Notes under the pieces: model-generated
What the model was told of the DNA's origin: nothing
Seen by the model: the letters and a program-made list of their open reading frames with translations, nothing else
Database searches by the model: none
Shown: one piece after another, positions 45,088 to 52,601 of the stretch
Layout of the letters: each line of letters begins with the position of its first letter
Numbering within the stretch: the stretch's first letter is position 1
Source of the DNA: Fulvivirga sp.
Lineage (GTDB): Bacteria > Bacteroidota > Bacteroidia > Cytophagales > Cyclobacteriaceae
NCBI GenBank assembly: GCA_028280565.1
Contig: JANQLQ010000057.1
Location: 21,268-85,267, forward strand
Reading direction: 5' to 3'
DNA: 64,000 nt
Translations under genes and position numbers: made by a program

Positions 45088-46356
45088 ATGAAAACGAATT
45101 TCCATGTAAAGAAAAAGGACCTATACAGGTTGCCTTGGTCTATGAATGATAATCCCATAGGCTGGGTTGAAGTTACCGATGTGTGTAATATTAAATGCGA
45201 TGGTTGTTACAGGCTAATCATGGGTGAAGGTCACAAGAGTTTGAAGCAGATCAAGGAAGAGATCTCCTTCATGAAGCAATGGCGAAATTGTGACAATATA
45301 TCGCTGGCTGGCGGAGAACCTATCTTACACCCACGCATTTTGGACATCGTGAGTTATATCAAAGCATTAAAGATGAAGAGCATAATTCTTACTAATGGCT
45401 ACGCTCTTTCAACCAAAATGCTTTCTGACCTAAAAGATGCCGGGCTCACTGGCTTCAGTTTCCATATGGATACCACGCAGGTCCGACCCGAATTCAAAAA
45501 GAAAAAAATTGGGAGCGAAATGGAATTGAATGATCTACGGATCAAATTTGCCAAAATGTCTAAAAAAGCGGGGCTGAATGCCAGCTTTGGGATAACTGTC
45601 CATGACGGTAACCTGGAAGAAGTTCCTGCATTTATCCAATGGGCCGTTGACAATGCCGGGTTGGTGAATGGGATCTCTCTTATCACTTACAGGACTATGC
45701 CTACACAAGGGATCGCCTACTTTTCCAAGGGTAAGGAGGTAAATGTAAATTCTAACAGCCTTGGGTATACCTCCGGTAAAGATAGTTCTGACGAAACACA
45801 GAAAATCACCTCTAAGCAACTTTATGCCCTGGTCAGGAGTCACTTCAAGGGATATGAAGCTAGCAGCTACCTAGGGGGCACCGTTGATCATTCTTCCATT
45901 AAATGGTTGATCGGTAATTTGATTGTAAGTGGTAATGGCAAAGTACTTGGCGGGTATGGTAAAAAAGCGATGGAGTTGATCCAAAGCATATATCATTTTA
46001 CAAAGGGATCTTACTTGGTCTATCCCCACAGCAAAGTGGGGAAAGAGATATTTTTACTGTCCTTATTCGATCGCCCTCTTCGCAACACCTTTTTTCAATT
46101 TCTCAAACGCAGCTTCATTAATCCGTTCCGGCTTTTTAAACCCGTACATGTCTTAGGGATAGGCATCATCCAAGCGCCTGATATTCTTCCCGACGGCTCA
46201 ATTGATATGTGCGACGACTGCCCCGACCTATGTGTCCATGAAGGTAAGCTCGTAAACTCTTGCCGCCTGGATGAATGCAGGATCTATGGTGAATTTTTGC
46301 AGCCTCGTCCAGTGATATCTAAGAAGCCGGTTGAGGAGGACCGGCTAGTTTCTTAA
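45088..46356 (+). CDS. Radical SAM protein with C-terminal Cys-rich cluster
   Basis: A 422-residue radical SAM enzyme. The iron-sulfur motif is DVCNIKCDGCYRL (CxxxCxxC), followed by ISLAGGEPILHPRIL, the SAM-binding motif, and LTNGYAL. The C-terminus has a second Cys set (DMCDDCPDLCVHEG and NSCRLDEC) that could hold an auxiliary cluster, as in SPASM/Twitch proteins. The middle (about residues 270-370) is unusual and has some hydrophobic segments. The start is ATG 45088. Substrate unknown; peptide or lipid modification are both possible. Confidence 0.87.
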   Translation: MKTNFHVKKKDLYRLPWSMNDNPIGWVEVTDVCNIKCDGCYRLIMGEGHKSLKQIKEEISFMKQWRNCDNISLAGGEPILHPRILDIVSYIKALKMKSIILTNGYALSTKMLSDLKDAGLTGFSFHMDTTQVRPEFKKKKIGSEMELNDLRIKFAKMSKKAGLNASFGITVHDGNLEEVPAFIQWAVDNAGLVNGISLITYRTMPTQGIAYFSKGKEVNVNSNSLGYTSGKDSSDETQKITSKQLYALVRSHFKGYEASSYLGGTVDHSSIKWLIGNLIVSGNGKVLGGYGKKAMELIQSIYHFTKGSYLVYPHSKVGKEIFLLSLFDRPLRNTFFQFLKRSFINPFRLFKPVHVLGIGIIQAPDILPDGSIDMCDDCPDLCVHEGKLVNSCRLDECRIYGEFLQPRPVISKKPVEEDRLVS

Positions 46357-46552
46357 AACACATGAACTCGGGATAGCAATCCTAAAAAGGACCATTGTCA
46401 CCATTGGAGGGAGTATCTAAAAAATACCTGGAGTGGAAAGACAAAATAGAAAAAAGGATTGTAATAGCGAGTCAACTATTTTGCAAAAAAAGTTTAAAGT
46501 TGGAATCCAAGATAAAAACCTGTCGTTATGGCGAGGCTGCTTGTGTTCATTT

Positions 46553-46572
46553 GGAGGGCTTTGCAGCCCTCC
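46553..46572. terminator. Perfect 8-bp hairpin after the radical SAM gene
   Basis: ggagggct-ttgc-agccctcc, followed by ttctatag on the plus strand. It lies 197 bp after the radical SAM stop and 37 bp beyond the end of a small minus-strand ORF. It may terminate either; the U-tract is weak. Confidence 0.5.
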
Positions 46573-46608
46573 TTCTATAGCCTTGCAAACAGCCAAATCC
46601 TTCATGAG

Positions 46609-46737
46609 TTACACCACGTGAATTTCGTCTCCGTTTTTTAGAAGGATTACTTCGCCGTTAACTCCACAATCCAGCCCCTTAAATGATTTTATTTGATTGT
46701 TTCGAGGGAGTTTCAAGTCTTCCGTATTCCAGTTCAT
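46609..46737 (-). CDS. Candidate 42-residue small protein
   Basis: ATG at 46737 to TAA at 46609, giving MNWNTEDLKLPRNNQIKSF and then GLDCGVNGEVILLKNGDEIH plus two valines. It has good protein-like composition with one Cys and a likely beta-hairpin at the end. It is too short to recognise. It lies between the radical SAM gene and a convergent-side LolA-like gene, and a hairpin follows its stop. It could also be chance. The remaining 46357-46821 gap shows no other supported gene; competing small frames near 46395-46621 use TTG/GTG starts and overlap each other. Confidence 0.35.
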   Translation of the reverse strand: MNWNTEDLKLPRNNQIKSFKGLDCGVNGEVILLKNGDEIHVV

Positions 46738-46821
46738 GTTATTTAAATTTCAGCAACTTTTAAGCAATTAGGAGTTGCCTTATCCTGTTTCAACATGTAC
46801 AAAATGCTTGAAATACCTGCC

Positions 46822-47607
46822 TCAGAAAATGAAAGGCATGCGTTCCTTCAATGGAACCGTTACACTTTCCGACTTGCTGATACACTTGGTAGGGGGGGTA
46901 AACATTGTTGGATCTATGTCTAAATTGTAATCTATACTTTTCACCTTAATCACTTTATATTTTTTGGAATCTACATAATTTTCGATGAGATAAGGCTCCA
47001 AGTATCCATCCTTTTCTTGGTAGTCTTTGTATAAATATTCGTGATAATCGCCCCCCAGGTCTGTGTAACTATGCTTGATAATTAGAAAACTCTCCTGGTC
47101 AAAATAAACGGACATCACCCTATTCCAAAACTTATCCTCAAAATCAACCCGGTATGAATCATCTTCCAAAAAGACACTTCTCACCATCGGGAAATTCAGT
47201 ATTTCCAGCACACCTATTCTCGGAAAGGTAGCTTCTCGCTTACGATATTTTTTATCCGGGAATAAAACAGAAATACTCTTATCCAAGTAATACCATACGC
47301 AACCGGGAGTTTGAACATAAGTTGAATAATACATGTCTTGGAACCAGAGATCTAAATAACTGTTGGGTGCCTGGAAGTACTTTGTATAATCTAAAACCTC
47401 ATCTTCCATTTCCATTAATCCACTTGAGACAAATAGGCTCAAGTTCTCTTTGGCCTTACGTGATTCTAAGTTTTCCCAACGCTCTTTTCCTCCAATAGCC
47501 TTGAAATAACGGGCGAGAATCTCTTCTCCACTAATTTTTGCTTCAGTTTGTGCCTGGGAAAAGTTTGCCAGCACCACCAGTATTAAAGAATAACCTAATT
47601 TGTACAT
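46822..47607 (-). CDS. Periplasmic LolA-like outer-membrane lipoprotein-sorting-type protein
   Basis: A 261-residue protein from ATG 47607 with a signal peptide (LGYSLILVVLANFSQAQ). The start EEILARYFKAIGGKERWENL followed by a long beta-rich body with DLWFQDMYYSTYVQTPG and VIKVKSIDYNLDIDPTMFTP matches the LolA/LppM-like group of outer-membrane lipoprotein-sorting proteins found widely in Bacteroidota. Binding of a lipid or lipoprotein is inferred. It faces away from the rhodopsin gene. Confidence 0.72.
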   Translation of the reverse strand: MYKLGYSLILVVLANFSQAQTEAKISGEEILARYFKAIGGKERWENLESRKAKENLSLFVSSGLMEMEDEVLDYTKYFQAPNSYLDLWFQDMYYSTYVQTPGCVWYYLDKSISVLFPDKKYRKREATFPRIGVLEILNFPMVRSVFLEDDSYRVDFEDKFWNRVMSVYFDQESFLIIKHSYTDLGGDYHEYLYKDYQEKDGYLEPYLIENYVDSKKYKVIKVKSIDYNLDIDPTMFTPPTKCISKSESVTVPLKERMPFIF

Positions 47608-48233
47608 ATTTACCAAGTAAGATTACAACAAGTTTAGCGTTCCAGGCAGCTTCACTAGTCCCTTTTAAGCTAACCCCCTTGCTTATCGATACAACATTTT
47701 TCTTTAAAAATATGATAGTGAATGCTTTCCCATAGTATTTGGCTACCATACGCAAATAAGTAGATCTACAATTCATAGAATCGAGCGGGGGATAGAAAGG
47801 AAATAGGAAAAACCTCATGAACAAATTCTATTTCGGGAGAATAAATATAAAACCATTTTTGTATATATCTAAAAAAATAATATACAATTTAACTTTTATG
47901 ATTTTAGACAAGAATTTACATTCTAATTACAGTAAACAATATGAACTATTAGTGCACCAAACCCACCTAATATTCTATATTACAATCCAATTTTTCCATG
48001 CTCGCTGGTCAATCAGCTAAGTAATCAATCCTGGCAAAGTACGGCTTGCATGAATTTTTTATTCACCGCTCGTCCCTCCCATGCTGCAACCTACCCCGCT
48101 ACAGGTAACATTTTGACATCGATATAACCATTTCTAACCTTTCAGACTGTAGAGGTAGTAAAACTTAATATTCATTAATTTCAAACATTTCTGAAATTTC
48201 AATGTTAACATTCCAAACAAGATAATTATCCAA
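47608..48233. other. 626-bp region upstream of the rhodopsin operon
   Basis: Strongly AT-rich in 47817-48020, with no convincing gene; a 67-codon frame there looks chance. Close to the rhodopsin ATG it holds taatattcattaatttcaaa and tttctgaaatttcaatgtta. No exact TAnnTTTG promoter was found, so the rhodopsin promoter may use another sigma factor or lie elsewhere. The length suggests a long leader or a regulatory region. Confidence 0.4.
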
Positions 48234-49007
48234 ATGAAAGATTTATTATTAGTAGATGTGGTCGCAATTCCTAAGGACGACCCTGTGGCATTTACCTTTT
48301 TTACCGGCTATATGGCAATGTTTGCTGCTTCAGTTTTTTTCTTCTTTGAAAGAGGAAACGTACAAGGGAAGTGGAAAACATCCCTGCTTGTATCCGGGTT
48401 GATCACTATGATAGCTGCCGTACATTATTACTACATGCGTGATTATTACGCAGCTACCGGTTCCAACCCCACGGCACTCAGGTACATTGATTGGACATTG
48501 ACGGTGCCTCTAATGTGTGTTGAGTTTTATTTACTCACGAAGCCCGCTGGCGCCAAAATTTCACTTTTGTGGAAACTCATTATCGCCTCGGCTTGGATGC
48601 TCGTGATGGGTTACATTGGTGAAGCTTTTGTTCCGCTTAATGCTGACGGTACTGCCGCGGCAGGGGCAACTACACATGGAGTTTTATATGGTGTTTTATC
48701 TACTATTGGGTACATCTATATTGTATACACCGCTTGGTTTGGAGAAGTCAAAAAACTCGGTGATGCTTCCGGCAATCCTGTAGTAGTCAATGGGATCAGG
48801 ATCTTGGCTTGGTTCGTATTAGTCGGTTGGGCAATTTATCCTATTGGTTACATGTGTATGCCAGGAGGATGGCTAAATGTTGGCCTTGGCTGGACTTCTT
48901 CTAACGTAGACCTTTTTTACAACATTGCGGACGCTATTAATAAGATCGGTTTTGGGCTCGTCGTATATTCTGTAGCCAAATCCGACAGTAGCACTTCGGT
49001 CGCATAA
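48234..49007 (+). CDS. Light-driven proton-pump rhodopsin (proteorhodopsin/xanthorhodopsin type)
   Basis: A 257-residue seven-helix retinal protein that pumps protons outward in light. Pump residues on helix C are Asp86, Thr90 and Glu97 (RYIDWTLTVPLMCVEF), the DTE pattern of outward proton pumps. His64 partners Asp86 as in proteorhodopsin. Lys237 (ADAINKIGF) binds retinal, with Asp233 before it. The tuning position is Met94, the green-absorbing type. Gly153 in LYGVLSTIGYIY aligns with Trp138 of bacteriorhodopsin and the antenna-window Gly of xanthorhodopsin, so a carotenoid antenna is possible (inference). It is followed by blh, which supplies retinal. Confidence 0.97.
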   Translation: MKDLLLVDVVAIPKDDPVAFTFFTGYMAMFAASVFFFFERGNVQGKWKTSLLVSGLITMIAAVHYYYMRDYYAATGSNPTALRYIDWTLTVPLMCVEFYLLTKPAGAKISLLWKLIIASAWMLVMGYIGEAFVPLNADGTAAAGATTHGVLYGVLSTIGYIYIVYTAWFGEVKKLGDASGNPVVVNGIRILAWFVLVGWAIYPIGYMCMPGGWLNVGLGWTSSNVDLFYNIADAINKIGFGLVVYSVAKSDSSTSVA

Positions 49008-49025
49008 GTTTTTTTCAACAGAAAA

Positions 49026-49052
49026 CAAGGGCACTAAGGCCAAGTGCCCTTG
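49026..49052 (+). terminator. Perfect 10-bp hairpin between rhodopsin and blh
   Basis: caagggcact (49026-49035) and agtgcccttg (49043-49052) pair fully across a 7-nt loop, 18 bp after the rhodopsin stop and 16 bp before the blh ATG. The following ttcatg is not a good U-tract, so it may be a leaky terminator, attenuator or mRNA-processing/stabilising hairpin that makes rhodopsin mRNA more abundant than blh mRNA. Confidence 0.7.
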
Positions 49053-49068
49053 TTCATGATCCAAAGGC

Positions 49069-49998
49069 ATGAATACTAGGGCTCTCGATACCATCTTACT
49101 CATTATTACTGTTGCACTCTGGCTTCTGGCTTTGATCTTTCCCCAGGTCTTAAACTATAGTTTTGAGTTCTTCCTGCTCATAATTTTTTCGGTGGGAATA
49201 CCCCATGGCGCATTAGACCATATCATCCACGGAGAAACCGGGACTCCCAAAAAAAAGAACATGAAAATGTTCTACCTCGTTTATGTCGGGTTGATCGGCT
49301 TGGTCGGTTTTTTTTGGTTCCTTTTCCCGACTTTTTCATTCATTTTATTTTTAATACTCTCGGCGTATCATTTCGGCCAGTCCCAGCTCTATTATATTAC
49401 AGCACGTTCTCCACTAAACCATCTCCTATACTTTTGCTGGGGAGCATTCGTCTTGAGTACAATGATCGCAATGAACTATGAACAATGCCTCGATATTTTT
49501 GCTAGCCTAGAATGGTTAAATGTGAAGTCTTGGATGTCAATACGCTACCCACATATGGTATCAGTGGCAACAGGTTTGTTGTTAGGCATAGCGTTTTTCT
49601 TATTGCGATCCTATCAATATATTTCAACAGGAAAAATAGTATGGGAGATCGCGCTCCTGTTGGTTTTAGTGTTACTCTCCTTTCACACCGAAGTGGTATA
49701 TACATTCACCATCTATTTTGGCTTGTGGCATTCTCTCCGTTCGCTTATCATGGAATACAAAAGTTTGAAGCAAGTCATATCCAATTACACGGTTCAACGA
49801 TTTTTCCACCAAATACTTCCATACTCGCTGGTAGCCATATTTTTTCTAATCTTGATTTACTCTCTTGGAGAGATCTTCACCTTCGGAATATCTCCTTACA
49901 TGCTTTTTATTATATTAATTTCTACCCTTACAGTTCCACATCTCATTGTTATGTATAATCTTTACAAGGTTTACGAAACGAACATAAGGAGCCTATGA
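49069..49998 (+). CDS. blh: Beta-carotene 15,15'-dioxygenase (Brp/Blh family)
   Basis: A 309-residue membrane protein that cleaves beta-carotene into two molecules of retinal. The Brp/Blh-family motifs GIPHGALDHIIHG and SAYHFGQSQ carry His residues expected to bind iron; further His residues lie in SFHTEVVYTF, LWHSLRS and VPHLIVMYN. About eight hydrophobic helices. It begins 61 bp after the rhodopsin stop and ends 16 bp before the GbsR-like gene, so the three genes form one probable operon. The full carotenoid pathway (crtEBIY) is not in this window. Confidence 0.95.
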   Translation: MNTRALDTILLIITVALWLLALIFPQVLNYSFEFFLLIIFSVGIPHGALDHIIHGETGTPKKKNMKMFYLVYVGLIGLVGFFWFLFPTFSFILFLILSAYHFGQSQLYYITARSPLNHLLYFCWGAFVLSTMIAMNYEQCLDIFASLEWLNVKSWMSIRYPHMVSVATGLLLGIAFFLLRSYQYISTGKIVWEIALLLVLVLLSFHTEVVYTFTIYFGLWHSLRSLIMEYKSLKQVISNYTVQRFFHQILPYSLVAIFFLILIYSLGEIFTFGISPYMLFIILISTLTVPHLIVMYNLYKVYETNIRSL

Positions 49999-50014
49999 CA
50001 CGTATTGATTACTG

Positions 50015-50527
50015 ATGCAGTTCGATCTAGCTAAAGAAGAGTTCATACAGGCCTGGGGTACACTTGGCGCTTCATGGGGTGTAAATAAGACCATGGCCCA
50101 GATTTTCGCTTTATTATTAATTACCCCGGGAAGGCTGTCAGTAGATGATATTATGCAGGAGCTCTCTATTTCCCGGGGAAATGCAAGCATGAACTTACGT
50201 GCCCTTATGGATTGGAATCTTATAGAAAAGGCCTATAAAAAAGGAGAACGTAAAGAATTCTTTTATTCGAATCGAGATGTCTGGGCACTGTGCAGAATTG
50301 TAGCTGAAGAGCGAAAAAACAGGGAGATCAAGCCGGTAATGCGTGTATTACAACATGTAAGCCAATTGGAAGACACAGGTTCACCAGAAGCCCAAGAATT
50401 TAAAAGAGTGACGAAAGAGTTAACAGATGTTGTAAATATAGTGGACCAGGCCTTGACACATTTTATAAAATCAGATCGCTCTTGGGTATCGCAAACTGTT
50501 CTTACACTAGTTAAAAAGAAAAAGTAG
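50015..50527 (+). CDS. GbsR/MarR-family transcriptional regulator
   Basis: A 170-residue winged-helix regulator of the GbsR group: N-terminal FIQAWGTLGASWGVNKTMAQ, the HTH DDIMQELSISRGNASMNLRA, and the wing LIEKAYKKGERKEFFY. A C-terminal helical tail should make the dimer. Its position directly after blh suggests it controls this operon or carotenoid genes elsewhere (inference). No palindromic operator was identified in front of the rhodopsin gene. Confidence 0.88.
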   Translation: MQFDLAKEEFIQAWGTLGASWGVNKTMAQIFALLLITPGRLSVDDIMQELSISRGNASMNLRALMDWNLIEKAYKKGERKEFFYSNRDVWALCRIVAEERKNREIKPVMRVLQHVSQLEDTGSPEAQEFKRVTKELTDVVNIVDQALTHFIKSDRSWVSQTVLTLVKKKK

Positions 50528-50595
50528 ACTCAACCAAGTGGGTTGTTCTACAGGATTGGAACTCCCAGGAGTATGTCTCTTAACAAGAGAATTAA

Positions 50596-50988
50596 TCAAC
50601 AAGCGCATTTCACCCTAGTTCCTTTAACTGCCTTTTCACCATCAGTAGCATAACCATCCCTTTTCCACCACTCAATTCCACCTATAAGTTCTTTTACTTT
50701 AAATCCTAGTTGCGTCAACTTAAGCGCCCCCTTAGTAGAAGCGTTACAGCCGATGCCATCGCAGTAGCATACATATACCGGGCCTTTACTCCACCCCCGG
50801 GTAGATAGTTCGCTTATAGTACGATGGGGTAAGCTTATGGCCCCGGGAATATGTTGTTCCTCATAAGCTGCAGGCTTACGTGCATCTACGACCACCACTT
50901 GGCGTCCTATTTCCAACTCATCAAAGAGATCCGCTGCATCCCACTCATAATCTAATTTGGCTTGGTAATATTGAAGCTGTGCATCCAT
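50596..50988 (-). CDS. Rhodanese-domain protein
   Basis: A 130-residue single-domain rhodanese-like protein. Asp-Ala-Arg-Lys in VVVDARKPAAYEEQHIPGA is followed by the active-site loop VYVCYCDGIGCNAS, where the catalytic Cys starts the C-D-G-I-G-C-N loop. The C-terminus has FKVKELIGGIEWWKRDGYA. Sulfur transfer or sulfide detoxification is the family role; the substrate is unknown. The start is ATG 50988 rather than TTG 51003. It converges on the GbsR-like gene. Confidence 0.88.
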   Translation of the reverse strand: MDAQLQYYQAKLDYEWDAADLFDELEIGRQVVVVDARKPAAYEEQHIPGAISLPHRTISELSTRGWSKGPVYVCYCDGIGCNASTKGALKLTQLGFKVKELIGGIEWWKRDGYATDGEKAVKGTRVKCAC

Positions 50989-51110
50989 CGTTTTTTCCTT
51001 CAAAGAAGAGACACAAAGCGTTCACAATAAAGGCTTTACTTTGAATCCTTTTGGAAGTATCCTTGAAAAAGATTCATACCTGTTCCATGTTGCATTCGCA
51101 AGAGGTAATC

Positions 51111-51340
51111 CGGGCATCATTGAAAATTCAAGTGGCGTATAGAGGGGAGACCTCCAGCAACAGCGCAGCACATTTGAGACCCGTGGGCAAGTAAGAAAAT
51201 GAAAACTGTGACTTAGAACCACAAAATCCCGCCGAAACTGCGTATTGCGAGGCTGGCATTACCCGAAACATTCTAAAACTATAGCTTAACTTGCCAAAAT
51301 TAAACGTCCTATTATCAAAGCTAATTTTAAAGGACACCCT
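51111..51340 (+). repeat. Dispersed repeat, copy 4 (internal deletion)
   Basis: gggcatcattgaaaattcaa, gcgtatagaggggagacctc, cagcacatttgagacccgtg, then a jump of about 90 bases (the left hairpin arm and ttgttgctgg block are missing) to taagaaaatgaaaac, acttagaaccacaaaatccc, acccgaaacattctaaaac and ccaaaattaaacgtcct. It lies between the rhodanese start and the end of the RES toxin gene, both leftward. This is the only copy not between convergent genes. Confidence 0.88.
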
Positions 51341-51797
51341 ATCTCATTTTATCAAGGAGACGCGGATCATACAAGTAATCTTCTACTCCTACGATTTTAA
51401 GCCTATCAAAATCAGCATGGTGCACATTCAATATGTAGTTGTATTCATGAATTACAATGGAAGAAGGAACTTTAAGTACACACGAATCTCCCGATGATAG
51501 CCACTTTGCACCTAAAGACTGGGTGATTGTATAGTTACTAAGCCCATTCCATCCGTCCGGAAGGTTTGATTTCGATAAACTTGCAACATAAAGGTCATCA
51601 GGCACATGGATAATAGTGATCTTAAACGAAGTCCCTAATTGTTGTCCTGAAAGATGTACTAAAAGTTCTAAGGATGCCAGCGCCCGGGATGATGTTGTGT
51701 AAATTACATGCTGCCCTCGATAATTCCAGCGACCGGCATTCCCAGAGGCAGCCAGTTTTGACGCATACTTTGCCCTGCTAATTCGGTAAACTTCCAT
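51339..51797 (-). CDS. RES-domain toxin (NAD+-targeting)
   Basis: A 152-residue RES-family toxin of a type II Xre-RES module. The conserved Arg-Glu-Ser residues are visible: YRISRAKYA at the N-terminus, SLELLVHLSG in the middle and LKVPSSIVIHEYN in the C-terminal half. Family members break down NAD+ or modify proteins by ADP-ribosylation to stop growth. It lies 40 bp after the antitoxin gene on the same strand. Repeat copy 4 touches its 3' end. Confidence 0.9.
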   Translation of the reverse strand: MEVYRISRAKYASKLAASGNAGRWNYRGQHVIYTTSSRALASLELLVHLSGQQLGTSFKITIIHVPDDLYVASLSKSNLPDGWNGLSNYTITQSLGAKWLSSGDSCVLKVPSSIVIHEYNYILNVHHADFDRLKIVGVEDYLYDPRLLDKMR

Positions 51798-51837
51798 TTA
51801 GCGAGGTGTAATAGAGCGGCACTTGGAAGATGTATCG

Positions 51838-52467
51838 CTAGGCAAGATCCCCATATTCAATCCTGGACAACTCTTCATAGACCAAGTCAATACCTCCTGA
51901 AGAATACAATAGATCAGCAGGCACCCGGTTCCCTAGACCAAAAGACGGCTTAAACAACCAATTAACGAAGCTTGACGAGCTTTCCAATACATCTAAACCA
52001 AATAGGTATAAAGAAAATATTTTTATGACCTTCTCACTTGAATCAGGATCTAATAGCCGATTGTTTTTTATATAATCACGTAGTGTTCTCTCGGAGAAGT
52101 GAAAAAATTCTGCCACCTGTTTTTGGGATATCTCGAGCAAATCGGCCAGCCTAGCTATGGCCTGTGCTCTTACTCCTCGTTTGGCCAAGTCTATTATTTC
52201 CATTTTTTGATCATATTCGATTGGCGCGACGGGCAAGGTTACCGGCTTTTGATGGTAAATATCAAAGGCCTTTGTTCTTGATGTGTCATTGGATCCTAAT
52301 ATAACGTCTTGATCTTGTACGCTAAGTATAACCACTTGAGAAGGAGGGGTTAAGTGGGAGCTAAAAGCTGGAATATAGGCTAACGCAGGCTCATTTACTA
52401 CATCTCTGCCCCGTGGAGGGGTTTGTGCAGAACCATATTCCTTTGTATTTCTTTTTCTCTTCTCCAT
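51838..52467 (-). CDS. Xre/MbcA/ParS-family antitoxin
   Basis: A 209-residue antitoxin with an Xre-like HTH (RLADLLEISQKQVAEFFHFS, SERTLRDYI) and the C-terminal toxin-binding domain (DUF2384: FVNWLFKPSFGLGNRVPADL, RIEYGDLA). The N-terminal ~85 residues are unusually long and hydrophilic for this family; translation may in fact start at an internal Met (MEIIDLAKRGV). It precedes the RES toxin gene, the usual order. Confidence 0.87.
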   Translation of the reverse strand: MEKRKRNTKEYGSAQTPPRGRDVVNEPALAYIPAFSSHLTPPSQVVILSVQDQDVILGSNDTSRTKAFDIYHQKPVTLPVAPIEYDQKMEIIDLAKRGVRAQAIARLADLLEISQKQVAEFFHFSERTLRDYIKNNRLLDPDSSEKVIKIFSLYLFGLDVLESSSSFVNWLFKPSFGLGNRVPADLLYSSGGIDLVYEELSRIEYGDLA

Positions 52468-52601
52468 ACCCTAAGGTACAATTTTTCTGCTGATTTGCAA
52501 TATCAAAACGGAAATTTTGCCTCCTTTCCCATTTGATTTTATAAATACTATCCATGGAGAAGCCCGTGGACTTTATTATTTAGGTTTTACTAAATGTACC
52601 T

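Noticed and set aside
46395..46621. Cys-rich small frames (e.g. GCLCSFGGLCSPP) as a possible modified-peptide precursor
   Set aside because: They use TTG/GTG starts, overlap in several frames and span a perfect hairpin, so they look noncoding.
47817..48020. 67-codon ORF upstream of rhodopsin
   Set aside because: Very AT-rich with no ribosome-binding site and no recognisable composition.
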